Source: Bog-473 sp963788585 (GTDB lineage Bacteria; Actinomycetota; Acidimicrobiia; Acidimicrobiales; RAAP-2). From it: a stretch of DNA of 64,000 nucleotides. Positions 17,043 through 25,562 of the stretch are shown here, piece after piece. Location of the stretch: contig CAWBHA010000003.1 of NCBI GenBank assembly GCA_963788585.1, positions 1,240,001 to 1,304,000 of the forward strand. Reading direction: 5' to 3'. Within the stretch, counting starts at the first letter, position 1. Each line of letters opens with the position of its first letter. Both the position numbers and the translations under genes were made by a program. The notes beneath the pieces are model-generated. The model was not told the DNA's origin. It did no database searches and saw only the letters and a program-made list of their open reading frames with translations.

Positions 17043-18617
17043 TCAGGGACCGGCGACGAGGGCCTGCCGAATGTCGACGAGCCCCTGAGGAACGTCCTGC
17101 GGACAGAAGTACTTGGTGGAGAGCATTGCCACCAGGTACGACTCGAAGACGGTCAGTCCGCGATTCTGCAGAGACGCCACGATCGCTTCGGCGTTTTGGT
17201 GCTGGCCGAGCTCGCGGCAGCTGAGCAGGCCGTCGGCCACGGCCGCCGCATTCGAGACGCCCGAGAACGAATTGCCCACCTTGTGCAGAAGCAGGAGGTA
17301 GGCGGCGCGAGGTTGTGACGGCAGATCCGGGTCCTCGTTGTAGAGGACACCTTCCGCCAGGGCGGCGGCGGGATCGCCCTGTGCAATCCGAGGCGGTTGC
17401 TCGCCGCTGGTGAAGGCCAAGAGGTCGACGTAGAGGCGGCGTTGCGCATCGTCGCCGCTCTGTCCCGGCGCCAGACCGTGGTGGACCATCCAGACGAGCC
17501 CGCCGACCTGGAAGAACTCCTCGCCGCCGGGACCGGGGTCGCGTTGACCGGCACCGGAGGAGGTGGAGGAGGAGAGCCATGCGTCGCTGAGGGGCTTGGT
17601 GCACGGGCCCACGACGGACACGCAGTGCGCGATGCCGATCCCGTAGTTGTCGGTGCCCCACTTGTTGGCGGAATAGAAGAGCCAGAGATTGTTGTACGAC
17701 TCCAGCATGGACGGCCCCTCGACGAGTCCGCCCTCCCACGGTTGCGACGCCCCGATCAGTGGGTGCGGTGGGCCGGCGACCGAAAGGCCGTCCGGAGTGA
17801 GTTGCTGCGAGTAGATGGTCGTGGCCAGACCACAACAGTCGCCGTCGCTCTTCCACAGCAGCCACGGTGATCCGTTCTGGTCGATGAAGACGCTCGGATC
17901 GATTGCGCCGCCCTGGGCAACAGGGCAGATGAACGCCGAGGAGGAGTCGTCCACGAACGGCCCAGCGGGGCTCGTGCTCGTCGCCCTGGAGATGCACATC
18001 GCACTGGACACGCCCTTGGCCGTACGAACACAACCGGCGGACGATGCCTTGGCCAGGCATTCAAGGGGGATCGTCGCCGGGGTGGAGTAGTACATCACGT
18101 ACGTCCCGTCGGGTCGGGCCCACACGGAGGGGGCCCATTGGAAGCCGGAGACGGTCCACTTGGGCAGCTGGGGCAGAGCATCACCCAGGTAGTCGCCCCG
18201 GAAACCGGAGGACTGGGCCATTTCGATCACCGGGATGTGCGCGGCGGGGGCGTACTGCGTCGTCGTCGTATTGGATGCGTAGAGGTACAGCGCGGCGGAG
18301 GTCTTCAGCACATAGGGGTCGGCGAAGTCGCCGTTGAAGATCGGGGTGTCGTCGCGGAGGCCGTTCAGGACATCGAGTTGGACCCCGTTGGCCTTGGAGG
18401 GATTGAGGGCCCGAGGCCCGAGTGTGGCCGCGCGGCCGGCCGGTACGTACGGCTCGCCGGGGCGTGCCTTCGGCTGGATGGAGACGTTGAACTGTTGGCG
18501 CGCGGACCCCGTTCCGCCCGGTGTGGAGGAGCATGCAGCCAGGAAGATCCCCAGGAGACATACCAGCAAGAACCCCTGGCGGATACCGGAGCGATCGTGT
18601 GCGCCCCCCGTGGGCAT
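17043..18617 (-). CDS. GH43-like lipoprotein with DUF732-like C-terminus
   Basis: 524 residues. An N-terminal hydrophobic segment ends FLAACSS, a lipobox, so the protein is membrane anchored and faces outward. Residues 75-400 look like a five-bladed beta-propeller glycosidase of family 43: FNGDFADPYVL (base Asp), AIDPSVFIDQNGSPWLLW (pKa-modulating Asp) and LVEGPSML (acid Glu). The last 85 residues (KVGNSFSGVSNAAAVADGLLSCRELG, continuing to a second Cys) resemble DUF732, a small secreted actinobacterial domain, fused here to a glycosidase. Expected substrates are arabinose or xylose side chains of polysaccharides. ATG 18617 gives a clean signal sequence but has no clear ribosome site; GTG 18692 is an alternative. 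Confidence 0.8.
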   Translation of the reverse strand: MPTGGAHDRSGIRQGFLLVCLLGIFLAACSSTPGGTGSARQQFNVSIQPKARPGEPYVPAGRAATLGPRALNPSKANGVQLDVLNGLRDDTPIFNGDFADPYVLKTSAALYLYASNTTTTQYAPAAHIPVIEMAQSSGFRGDYLGDALPQLPKWTVSGFQWAPSVWARPDGTYVMYYSTPATIPLECLAKASSAGCVRTAKGVSSAMCISRATSTSPAGPFVDDSSSAFICPVAQGGAIDPSVFIDQNGSPWLLWKSDGDCCGLATTIYSQQLTPDGLSVAGPPHPLIGASQPWEGGLVEGPSMLESYNNLWLFYSANKWGTDNYGIGIAHCVSVVGPCTKPLSDAWLSSSTSSGAGQRDPGPGGEEFFQVGGLVWMVHHGLAPGQSGDDAQRRLYVDLLAFTSGEQPPRIAQGDPAAALAEGVLYNEDPDLPSQPRAAYLLLLHKVGNSFSGVSNAAAVADGLLSCRELGQHQNAEAIVASLQNRGLTVFESYLVAMLSTKYFCPQDVPQGLVDIRQALVAGP

Positions 18618-18840
18618 CGGTTCAGCGTAGGACGCCGGACCGGCACATCCTGGGATTTCGCGGGCCGAGGTCTGTGTCACCGCGACCGTCACCTTCGTTC
18701 GCTGTGCCGCCGCTCCTCATGAATCGGGATGATGGGGAGGCCACGGGAGAGGCACTGGCGTCTCGGCCGGACGGTCCTTGCGGGACACTCCGAGACGATG
18801 CAGCGAGAAGCGAGGCTTCGATGTGCAACTGTGTCGTGCG

Positions 18841-19656
18841 ATGGCAGTTCCCACTGCGCACCATGACGAAATTCTGAAGGTTCTCGGTCCGGAAGACGTC
18901 TCGCGTGCCGTCCGCAGGCTCAGCCGCTATGGATTCGTCCATCTCAAGTGCTGTTGGCCGGGTTGGACTGAGGCGCAAGGTGTCTCGCGCCAGATCGTTG
19001 CCGTCGCAGATGCGTCGGATCCGATGGGACGCGATCTGCCTGAGCTGAGTCCTGTCGGCGAGTTCATCGGTCCTCCCGTCGGAGCGCTCCGTCGTGACTA
19101 TCAGGCACTGCACATCGACTTCGGGCTGCCGATCATTCCGGAGCATCCAGTCGACGTGGCGCGCTTTACGATCCTGCGCATCGACTTCAACGAACCGAAG
19201 TCAAGGGCCATGACGAGGATCGTCGGCCTCGGACCGCTCCTGGGGCAGCGCACATGGCCGGCTCGCGAAGTGATCGCGGAGCGCCTACGTCGTTCTACGG
19301 ATCCGGAGAGGCCCGTTGAAGGCATCCTCGGCCGCATCGTCGAAACCGTCGACGAGGGATCGTCTCTTCTTCCGCTGACGGCCCCGGGGTTCTTGTGCGG
19401 GATGGAGTTCTCTTCGCACGAGGAAGAGACATCGTACTTTCGCTCCCACGGGATGGACCTGGCCAAGGCGGAGCGTCGCGTCGTCCTCGGGCCACAGGAA
19501 CTCCTCGTGATCGACAACCTGCGGACTGCGCACGGACGTCTCGGGCGTCGGAGAGAGGGTGAGCTCCACCAGCTCTGTCTCGGCTACCGATCGCTCGCTC
19601 CGATCTTCCAGAGGATCCTGCTGGACCGAATACTCGTTGCGTTCAGTCCTCTCTGA
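18841..19656 (+). CDS. Fe(II)/2-oxoglutarate oxygenase, TauD/TfdA-like
   Basis: 271 residues. An HxD iron-binding pair is visible in ALHIDFGLPI, and the distal His with a 2-oxoglutarate-binding Arg further on in VIDNLRTAHGRLG and the following CLGYR. This is the His-Asp/Glu-His layout of the clavaminate-synthase/TauD fold. GMEFSSHEEETSYFR lies between them. Substrate cannot be inferred. ATG 18841 is used; a TTG at 18778 is possible. The next gene starts after about 20 bp and encodes a second oxygenase-like protein, so they form a two-gene operon. The base composition looks slightly less GC-rich than the flanks. Confidence 0.62.
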   Translation: MAVPTAHHDEILKVLGPEDVSRAVRRLSRYGFVHLKCCWPGWTEAQGVSRQIVAVADASDPMGRDLPELSPVGEFIGPPVGALRRDYQALHIDFGLPIIPEHPVDVARFTILRIDFNEPKSRAMTRIVGLGPLLGQRTWPAREVIAERLRRSTDPERPVEGILGRIVETVDEGSSLLPLTAPGFLCGMEFSSHEEETSYFRSHGMDLAKAERRVVLGPQELLVIDNLRTAHGRLGRRREGELHQLCLGYRSLAPIFQRILLDRILVAFSPL

Positions 19657-19677
19657 TTGAAGGCCCCCGACCACCTG

Positions 19678-20355
19678 ATGCCAGACGATGTCGCAGGCGC
19701 GGTGGCCCTCTCAGCGATCTGGCGGCCTCAGGTCTTCCAGATCCGCATGGGACTGGAGCCCGATGTCCTCGAAGCCGCCCGGTGCGAACTCGTACAGAGA
19801 GCCGCCCGGGATACAGATCAGTGTTGCGGGTACTTTCCTGCTCTCGCCGGGCGGCAGGGAATTTTGGACGAACTTCCGGCATGCAAGAGGTTTGCAGCCG
19901 CCTATCCCGAGATCGAACTGAATGGCTTCACCCTTCGCTTCAGCTTCATGCGGCTCTCACTCCGCCGGCAAGCGTTGGCGCCCGCCTATCACCTCGACAC
20001 AGACGCTGCGACCGCTGTGACCGGGGACCCCGCGACACTCGAAGAGCGATTGGTGAGACGGGCCCTCGTGAACCTCAGTGCCAGCCAAGAACGGGTTGTG
20101 CACTACCTCGATCTGGACGCTTCCACGACGACTCTCACCGTCGAATCGTCCTACGCCCACCTCGCTGATGAGAACGTGCGGCAAGGCCGCGAAAGGCGCA
20201 TCGCAATCCCGCGACGCGTCGGTGACATTGTCCACGGCGTGAACTTTGTCGCCAACCGGGTGCTGCACTCCGGGGTGGACGGCCACACGGGACACTTTGT
20301 CGCCGCGTACGGCCGAGACTGCAGCGCCTCCGAGTGGCAGCCGCGAGACCGCTGA
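19678..20355 (+). CDS. Second 2OG-Fe(II) oxygenase-like protein
   Basis: 225 residues. AYHLDTDAA supplies an HxD pair and NRVLHSGVDGHTGHFVAAYG a distal His region with an aromatic end, consistent with a short 2-oxoglutarate/Fe(II)-type barrel. It shares no obvious overall identity with the preceding oxygenase. ATG 19678 is used; TTG 19657, directly after the upstream stop, is the alternative. It may act on a common substrate with the gene before it or as a non-catalytic partner. No substrate or family is firmly recognised. A plain 190-bp gap follows. Confidence 0.5.
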   Translation: MPDDVAGAVALSAIWRPQVFQIRMGLEPDVLEAARCELVQRAARDTDQCCGYFPALAGRQGILDELPACKRFAAAYPEIELNGFTLRFSFMRLSLRRQALAPAYHLDTDAATAVTGDPATLEERLVRRALVNLSASQERVVHYLDLDASTTTLTVESSYAHLADENVRQGRERRIAIPRRVGDIVHGVNFVANRVLHSGVDGHTGHFVAAYGRDCSASEWQPRDR

Positions 20356-20546
20356 GCCAAGTTCGCGCGTCCGCGTGAGGCTCCTGATCCGGATCGCTGG
20401 GAATCGTTCTGACGCCCCCAGACTGAACGCATCGACTTGGCACTCTGCCGAGCTTCGGACGTCTCGGGGTGCGGCCCCATTCGGCCGTGGACCCGGTTCC
20501 ATACGCGACCTAGTGTCCCCAGTACACGAGTGTTCGGGGGTAGATC

Positions 20547-22274
20547 ATGGCTGGACGCCTTCTCCGGTTGGCCGGCGTGGTTCTGGTGATCGCGGTCGCC
20601 CTCGTGACGCCCGTCGTGGTCGGTTCGACGCCGGCGTCGGCCGACACGGTCGTCGACGGCTGCACGATCGTCTCGAATCCGACCCCGACGAATTTCACTG
20701 ACTGTCCGGGTGCAACCCTCCCGGGTCCGGGCCTCAGTGGGATCAACCTCTCGTACGCAGACCTGGCCCAAGCGGTCTTCGTTACCTGCACGGATTCCCT
20801 GTTCGACGCCGGCTGCACTGGGGCCGACCTGAGCAACTCCAACCTGACGCAGGCCAACCTCTCGGGCGCCGATCTCGTGGGGTGCGTGGTACCTCCTGAC
20901 GAGATCGGATCGTGTGGGGCGGCAAATCTGACCGATGCCAATCTCTCGGGGACCGATCTTTCAAATGCCGACGCCCAAGAGGCCACCTTCACCAGCGCCA
21001 CTCTCGGTGGGGCCAACCTGAGCGATGTCAACCTCGGCGGTGCCGATCTCGATAGTGCCAACCTCAGCGGCGCTGCCCTCACGGGTGCCACCTTTGCGTC
21101 GACCCTGCCGATCGGAGGGACGCCTGAGGTGACGGCCCTCCTGTTCGACGCCAACTTCACGGGCACCATGCTCGTCCCATCGAACCAGAGCGTCACGGCG
21201 ACCAGCCAGGCCGGCGCAGTGGCGACGTGGTCGACGCCCGCGGGGCTCCCGGGTGCGACGCCCGGTAGCTGCACTCCCGCTTCGGGGTCCACCTTCCCCC
21301 TCTTCACCAGCACCGTGACCTGTCAGGTCCTCGATGCGAACAGCGAGGTTGCCACCGGGACCTTCGAGGTCACCGTGCCGCCCACGACGCAGTGGTTCAG
21401 CCGGGTCCTCATTCCCTCCAACGACGCGGTTCTCACCGGTGCGCCGTACCTCGATGCGGCAGCCGGCGACGCTCCTGGAGTCACCAAGGTCGTCTTCGAG
21501 TTGAGCGGCGGTGCCTTCAGCGACCAAGTGATCGCCACGGCTACACCCACGATCTTCGGCTGGCTGGCCCAGTGGAACACGACGAGTGTGCCCTACGGGA
21601 CGTACAGCCTCCAGAGCGTGGCCACCGACGCGGACAACACCACCGACGCCAGCACCCCGGTCAGCGTCACGGTGAACCTCCAGCCGCCGACCACCGCCGT
21701 GCTCGTCCCCTCGGGAGGAGCCTCGGTCTCGGGCACGACCGCGCCGCTCGACGCCTCCGCCTCGAGCCAGGCCGGCATCGCGTCGGTCACCTTCGAGTTG
21801 AGCGGCGGTGCCTTCAGCGACCAAGTGATCGCCACAGCGACACCCACGATCTTCGGCTGGCTCGCCCAATGGAACACCACCACGGTGGCGAACGGCATCT
21901 ACAGCCTCCAGAGCGTGGCCACCGACACGGTGCACGAGAGCACCACCAGCGCCCCCGTCAGCGTCACGGTCGACAACCCAGTGCCGACCACGGAGGTGCT
22001 CATCCCCTCCAATATGGCGACCCTGTCGGGGACGTCCGCCCTCTTTGATGCCAGCGCCTCGGCCAACGTGACCTTCGTCAAATTCGACCTGAGCGGCAAT
22101 GGGCTCCCCCCCGACGATGTGATCGCGGTCGGCTTCCCCACCATCTACGGCTGGCTCAGTCAGTGGGACACGACGAGCGTCCCTGACGGCACGTACACCC
22201 TCACGAGCCTCGCTTTCTATGCCGGCGGACTGGGCGGAACCAGTCCTCCCATCACCATCACCGTCGACAACTGA
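20547..22274 (+). CDS. Secreted pentapeptide-repeat / Ig-like domain protein
   Basis: 575 residues. Residues 1-33 form a signal peptide ending near ASA-DT. Residues 55-180 contain a run of A(D/N)LXX pentapeptides (ADLSNSNLTQANLSGADL and further repeats), a right-handed beta-helix. A HYR-like segment (residues 205-280) precedes three Ig-like domains of about 95 residues, each holding TxxFGWLAQWNTTSV- or TIYGWLSQWDTTSV-like strands. No cell-wall anchor, catalytic motif or lipobox is seen. A GGGGG ribosome site stands before ATG 20547. It probably acts outside the cell as a structural or adhesive protein; function unknown. Confidence 0.8.
   Translation: MAGRLLRLAGVVLVIAVALVTPVVVGSTPASADTVVDGCTIVSNPTPTNFTDCPGATLPGPGLSGINLSYADLAQAVFVTCTDSLFDAGCTGADLSNSNLTQANLSGADLVGCVVPPDEIGSCGAANLTDANLSGTDLSNADAQEATFTSATLGGANLSDVNLGGADLDSANLSGAALTGATFASTLPIGGTPEVTALLFDANFTGTMLVPSNQSVTATSQAGAVATWSTPAGLPGATPGSCTPASGSTFPLFTSTVTCQVLDANSEVATGTFEVTVPPTTQWFSRVLIPSNDAVLTGAPYLDAAAGDAPGVTKVVFELSGGAFSDQVIATATPTIFGWLAQWNTTSVPYGTYSLQSVATDADNTTDASTPVSVTVNLQPPTTAVLVPSGGASVSGTTAPLDASASSQAGIASVTFELSGGAFSDQVIATATPTIFGWLAQWNTTTVANGIYSLQSVATDTVHESTTSAPVSVTVDNPVPTTEVLIPSNMATLSGTSALFDASASANVTFVKFDLSGNGLPPDDVIAVGFPTIYGWLSQWDTTSVPDGTYTLTSLAFYAGGLGGTSPPITITVDN
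21495..21877 (+). repeat. Two near-identical 86-bp repeats inside the Ig-like gene
   Basis: Segments 21495-21580 and 21792-21877 match at 82 of 86 bases, and the differences are mostly silent. They encode the central part of adjacent Ig-like domains (FELSGGAFSDQVIATATPTI and onward). The third domain is clearly diverged, so this pair is a recent duplication or gene-conversion product. Confidence 0.85.
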
Positions 22275-22374
22275 TGCACCAACACCGGGTCGGGGTCGGA
22301 GTGAAGCGTCTTCGGGACAGCGCTGCGAGCGAAGCCCGGCTTGCGGGCTGACGTCCGTCGGGCGCTCCCTGGTT

Positions 22375-22824
22375 ATGTTTCCCTGCGTGACGTTGGTGGT
22401 GCTCGTCCCCGGTTATGGGGGGCACATTCGAGCTGTGGAGCGGTGGCGCATGGCGCTCGCACTGCGAACCCTCGCCTCGAACGGAGGCGGCGTGCTCGTC
22501 GCCAGCGGATACCAAGGCGAGGCCGAGCGGCTGGCCCTGCTCGCTCCGGACCACCACGTCGTCGTTGAGTCGACCGCTCAATCGACCTGGGACAACGTTG
22601 AGCGGTCTCTTCGTTACTTCGACGGGGCTGACCGGTTGGCCATCGCATCTGATTGGTTCCACGCTCGCCGAGCAGGTCGGTACTTGCGGCAAATGCGACC
22701 CGATCTCAGCGCTCGTTTGGTACCCGCCGAACGACGATGGTGGCGTGGGTGGTGGATTCAAGTAGGCGGCGCGGCGTACGAGGCGCTCCTCGCCACGCGA
22801 CGGCGCCTCAGGTCGGCGCGATGA
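22375..22824 (+). CDS. YdcF/DUF218-like protein
   Basis: 149 residues. VLVPGYGG at the N-terminus, VLVASGYQGEAERLAL, VESTAQSTWDNVERSLRYF and IASDWFHARRAGRYLRQM follow the order of the YdcF (DUF218) fold, in which a Ser/Thr-rich strand-loop and a Glu-rich helix form the pocket. Relatives bind adenosylmethionine or act in envelope polysaccharide biogenesis. There is no transmembrane segment. ATG 22375 and GTG 22387 are both possible starts; no ribosome site decides. A GC hairpin follows the stop. Confidence 0.75.
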   Translation: MFPCVTLVVLVPGYGGHIRAVERWRMALALRTLASNGGGVLVASGYQGEAERLALLAPDHHVVVESTAQSTWDNVERSLRYFDGADRLAIASDWFHARRAGRYLRQMRPDLSARLVPAERRWWRGWWIQVGGAAYEALLATRRRLRSAR

Positions 22825-22832
22825 ACTCGACA

Positions 22833-22858
22833 CGGGCGGGCTCAGGGTTCCCCGCCCG
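22833..22858 (+). terminator. GC hairpin after the YdcF-like gene
   Basis: CGGGCGGG (22833-22840) pairs with CCCGCCCG (22851-22858) over a 10-nt loop, nine bases after the stop at 22824. There is no T run, as is common for actinobacterial terminators. Confidence 0.5.
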
Positions 22859-22918
22859 GCTGAGGAAGTTGGGCAGTCCAATGCGTTCGCTGACCCGTGT
22901 CTGCTTCAATGACACGAC

Positions 22919-23773
22919 ATGGCGAGCACGAACTTGCGGGCGGGAGACCGAGTTGGACCCTTTGATCTACCCCTGGGTCGGGAGCTCGTCCAACGGTTCG
23001 CCGAGGCGACTCTCGACGACTGCCGGCAGTTTCAAGACGGTGGGTTGGTGCCCCCCGGCCTCATCGCCACGCAGGTCTATCGGGCCCAGTTCGCCGCGAT
23101 CACTGAGCTTGTCCCAGCGGAGATCTTCTCCGCAGCGCGCAGTGGGGTCCACGGCCAGCACGACCTGCTGATGCACCGATGCATCGCGTCAGACGAGAAG
23201 CTCCGTACCTTCGTCGAGACCCACAGCGCCTCGCCCTCGGGACAAAACCTCCTCGTCACTCTTCACCATCTGACTCTCGACGATCATGACGACCTCGTGG
23301 CGGAGCAGTGGTGGACGACCGTCCTCCTCGGCGCGACGGCTGAGCCCACGGGACCGAGTCTCCCCGACTCTTCATTCTCCGGTCGAGAGCAGGCCACTCT
23401 CCGCACGGAGGATCTGGTGCGAATTGACGAGGTGATGGCGCGCCGGTACGCAGAGGTCTCTGGGGACTACAGCGACCACCACTTCAGCGTCGAGGGAGCC
23501 CGACGCAGTGGCTTTGAGGCCCCGTTTCTCCATGGACTGTGCACCATGGCCCTCTGCATCGGCGCGGTAACCAAGGCAGTTGCCAACGGTGATCCAAGGC
23601 GAATCCGCCGAGTGGCGGTCCGATTCGCCGCCCCGGCGTTCCTGGGGCACGACCTGAGGGTGCAGGTCTTCGAGCGACCGGATGGCGCGTTCCCTCTCGT
23701 GGCCACTTGTGGAGACAACACTGTGATCAAGAATGGTCTCGTCGAACTGTCGTACCCTCGCCCATATGATTGA
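22919..23773 (+). CDS. MaoC-like (hot-dog) hydratase domain protein
   Basis: 284 residues, a double hot-dog layout. The C-terminal half has YAEVSGDYSDHHFSVEGARR followed by PFLHGLCTMALC, matching the MaoC hydratase motif with catalytic Asp and His (GDYSDHH in place of the usual GDxNPxH). The N-terminal half lacks these residues. Such proteins hydrate enoyl-CoA or beta-methyl-malyl-type thioesters, and two-domain forms occur in actinobacterial lipid metabolism. ATG 22919 starts the family-like sequence. The truncated haemoglobin begins 3 bp after the stop, so the two are probably co-transcribed. Confidence 0.78.
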   Translation: MASTNLRAGDRVGPFDLPLGRELVQRFAEATLDDCRQFQDGGLVPPGLIATQVYRAQFAAITELVPAEIFSAARSGVHGQHDLLMHRCIASDEKLRTFVETHSASPSGQNLLVTLHHLTLDDHDDLVAEQWWTTVLLGATAEPTGPSLPDSSFSGREQATLRTEDLVRIDEVMARRYAEVSGDYSDHHFSVEGARRSGFEAPFLHGLCTMALCIGAVTKAVANGDPRRIRRVAVRFAAPAFLGHDLRVQVFERPDGAFPLVATCGDNTVIKNGLVELSYPRPYD

Positions 23774-23776
23774 AGC

Positions 23777-24229
23777 GTGCCCTCGCTCTACGAGTTTGCA
23801 GGTGGCGAGCACGCGGTGCACCACCTCGAGGAGACGTTCTACCAGAGTGTTCTCGAGGATCCTTTGTTGCAACCGCTCTTCGGGACCGGCCAGCCTCAGC
23901 ACGTCGATCATCTGACGGCCTTCACAGCCGAATCCTTCGGTGGCCCCGACCGCTTCACCCGCGAGCTTGGCTTCGACCATTTGATCACTGTCCACCGGCA
24001 CCTTCAGATATCGGAAGAACAGCGACAGAGGTTCGTCACGCTCTATATGGCTGCGCTCGACGCTTCGGATCTTCCCGATGATCAGGAGTTCCGAGAGGCA
24101 GTCCGATCCCACCTCGAATTCGGCTCGAAGGTTGCGATGCAGAACTCGCACGCGGAGAGCGATGATCAGCTTCATCCGTTGCGTGAGGTCCCTCGGTGGA
24201 CCTGGTCCCGTGACGACGAGGACGTCTGA
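23777..24229 (+). CDS. Truncated haemoglobin, group II (GlbO-like)
   Basis: 150 residues. The 2-on-2 globin pattern is present: the B-helix Tyr (TFYQSVLEDPLLQPLF), a Gly-rich FGGPDRFT loop, and LITVHRHLQISEEQRQRFV with the proximal F8 His. The tail ends PRWTW, a hallmark of group II truncated globins. Relatives bind O2 or CO and are linked to respiration or peroxide/NO handling. The start is GTG at 23777, three bases after the MaoC stop. The gap to the BlaI-type gene is 139 bp, so co-regulation with the copper island is not evident. Confidence 0.9.
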   Translation: MPSLYEFAGGEHAVHHLEETFYQSVLEDPLLQPLFGTGQPQHVDHLTAFTAESFGGPDRFTRELGFDHLITVHRHLQISEEQRQRFVTLYMAALDASDLPDDQEFREAVRSHLEFGSKVAMQNSHAESDDQLHPLREVPRWTWSRDDEDV

Positions 24230-24368
24230 GCCGGGGCCTCTGCTGCGCCCAGCCTCGGAGCTCGTCGGCGCGCATCATCACGCGCGCCGACGTCGCCGGA
24301 ACCACGGCACCGAAGGATGACGATTCCTTGTACGATTGGCTTCCGACAGCGGGACCAGGAGCTGGCTG

Positions 24369-24800
24369 ATGGGCGCGGCAACAAAGTGTGCGAATCCGAT
24401 GTGCTCATGCGATCCGTGCACATGTGCTGAGTGCGCGTGTGGCGTCGTGACGCTCGGCGATCTCGAACGTCGGGTGCTGGGCATCGTCTGGGACCTGCCC
24501 GATCCCGAGCCGACCGGCCGCGACGTGGCTGATGCGCTACCCGCACACGCCTATACGACTGTTGCGACGGTCCTGGACCGCCTCGTCAACAAAGGACTTC
24601 TGAGCCGCCGCCGGGACGGTCGTACCATCCGGTTTGCCCCCATTGGCGTTCGGGGAGCCCATACGGCCGTCGTCATGCATCAGGCTCTGGCGACCGACGG
24701 CGATCCGCGAGCGGCCCTCGTTTGCTTCGCCGACACGCTGTCGTCTTCGGAGGTGGCGGTCCTGCTCGATGCCCTGGCCCAGCGCACCTCTGCGGACTGA
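24369..24800 (+). CDS. BlaI/CopY-family repressor with Cys-rich N-terminus
   Basis: 143 residues. Residues 7-25 read CANPMCSCDPCTCAECACG, seven cysteines in CxC and CxxC spacing, suited to Cu(I) or another soft metal. Residues 30-110 hold a BlaI/MecI/CopY winged helix (TLGDLERRVLGIVWDLPDPE, then TTVATVLDRLVNKGLLSRRRDG). BlaI relatives bind TAC/GTA-type dyads and dissociate after proteolysis or metal binding. Here metal sensing through the N-terminus is inferred. ATG 24369 has AGGAG eight bases upstream, which decides against TTG 24336. Matching operators occur at 26611-26646 and 32096-32112 but not at its own promoter. Confidence 0.85.
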   Translation: MGAATKCANPMCSCDPCTCAECACGVVTLGDLERRVLGIVWDLPDPEPTGRDVADALPAHAYTTVATVLDRLVNKGLLSRRRDGRTIRFAPIGVRGAHTAVVMHQALATDGDPRAALVCFADTLSSSEVAVLLDALAQRTSAD

Positions 24801-24888
24801 GGACCAGCTGCGGCTTGCCTTCGCCGATGAGGGAGGCTCGCTGTTGTGCCCTGAGGCCAGAGCCGGTCGCGCACGCCGCGTCTGACTG

Positions 24889-25562
24889 CTAGATCAGCAA
24901 TATGAGCATGAAGGCCATGGCGACGGCCATCACGACGTGGCTGGCGTCCTCGAGCCATGGAGCGGTGATCAGCCCGACCGCGCCGCCCGCGGCCGAAGCC
25001 GGAGCCGGCGCCGTCTGGAGCCTCAACCGTCCCACCCGTCGCCCGACTCAGTGCGTAGGCCCGGGAATGCGTGCCGTGATGGGAGGCACCCTTGTTCGGC
25101 GAGGCCAGCGTGAAGACGGCGGATGCCAAGAACACGAAGGCCAGCAGCAGGCTGAGTCCGGGATCGATCCTCGCGTGCGACGGCGATGCCATCGACATCG
25201 CTCCGGAACTCGCTCCAGCGGGAAACACGTACATCAAGATCATCGCAAAGCTCATCGCGGCGTGAATGAGATAGTGCGTGAGGTGGATCCCGAACGCGAT
25301 CTCCGATTGGAGGCTCTGGACGATGAACCACACGAGCAGGGCCGTGAAGATGAGCTCCCAGATCGACCTCGGGCCGAAGGCCCAGCCGGCAACGAACATG
25401 CCGGCCATGGACACCCCCATGAAGACGTGGGCGATGTCGACGTCCCAACCTGCATTCCTGCGAGTTGCGACGGCCACCAGCGAGCTCTACGAGCCCATAG
25501 GCGGCCACGGCCAGCATCGCCAATGCAAAGAAGTAATACAGCCCGACGGGGGTGGCCGTCAT
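24889..25562 (-). CDS. DUF5134 membrane protein, two apparent frameshifts
   Basis: About 223 residues when both breaks are repaired. It begins PVGLYYFFALAMLAVAAYGLVEL, crosses the membrane several times (IAHVFMGVSMAGMFVAGW; LLLAFVFLASAVFTLASP) and ends with APWLEDASHVVMAVAMAFML, a closing helix with the His seen in DUF5134. One extra base near 25480 and one near 25030 must be ignored to join the three frames, which is most easily explained by sequencing indels. The ATG at 25562 overlaps the stop of the upstream membrane gene (ATGA), so it is the second gene of a leftward operon under the operators at 26611-26646. Function unknown; DUF5134 proteins of actinobacteria recur at metal loci (inference). 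Confidence 0.65.
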
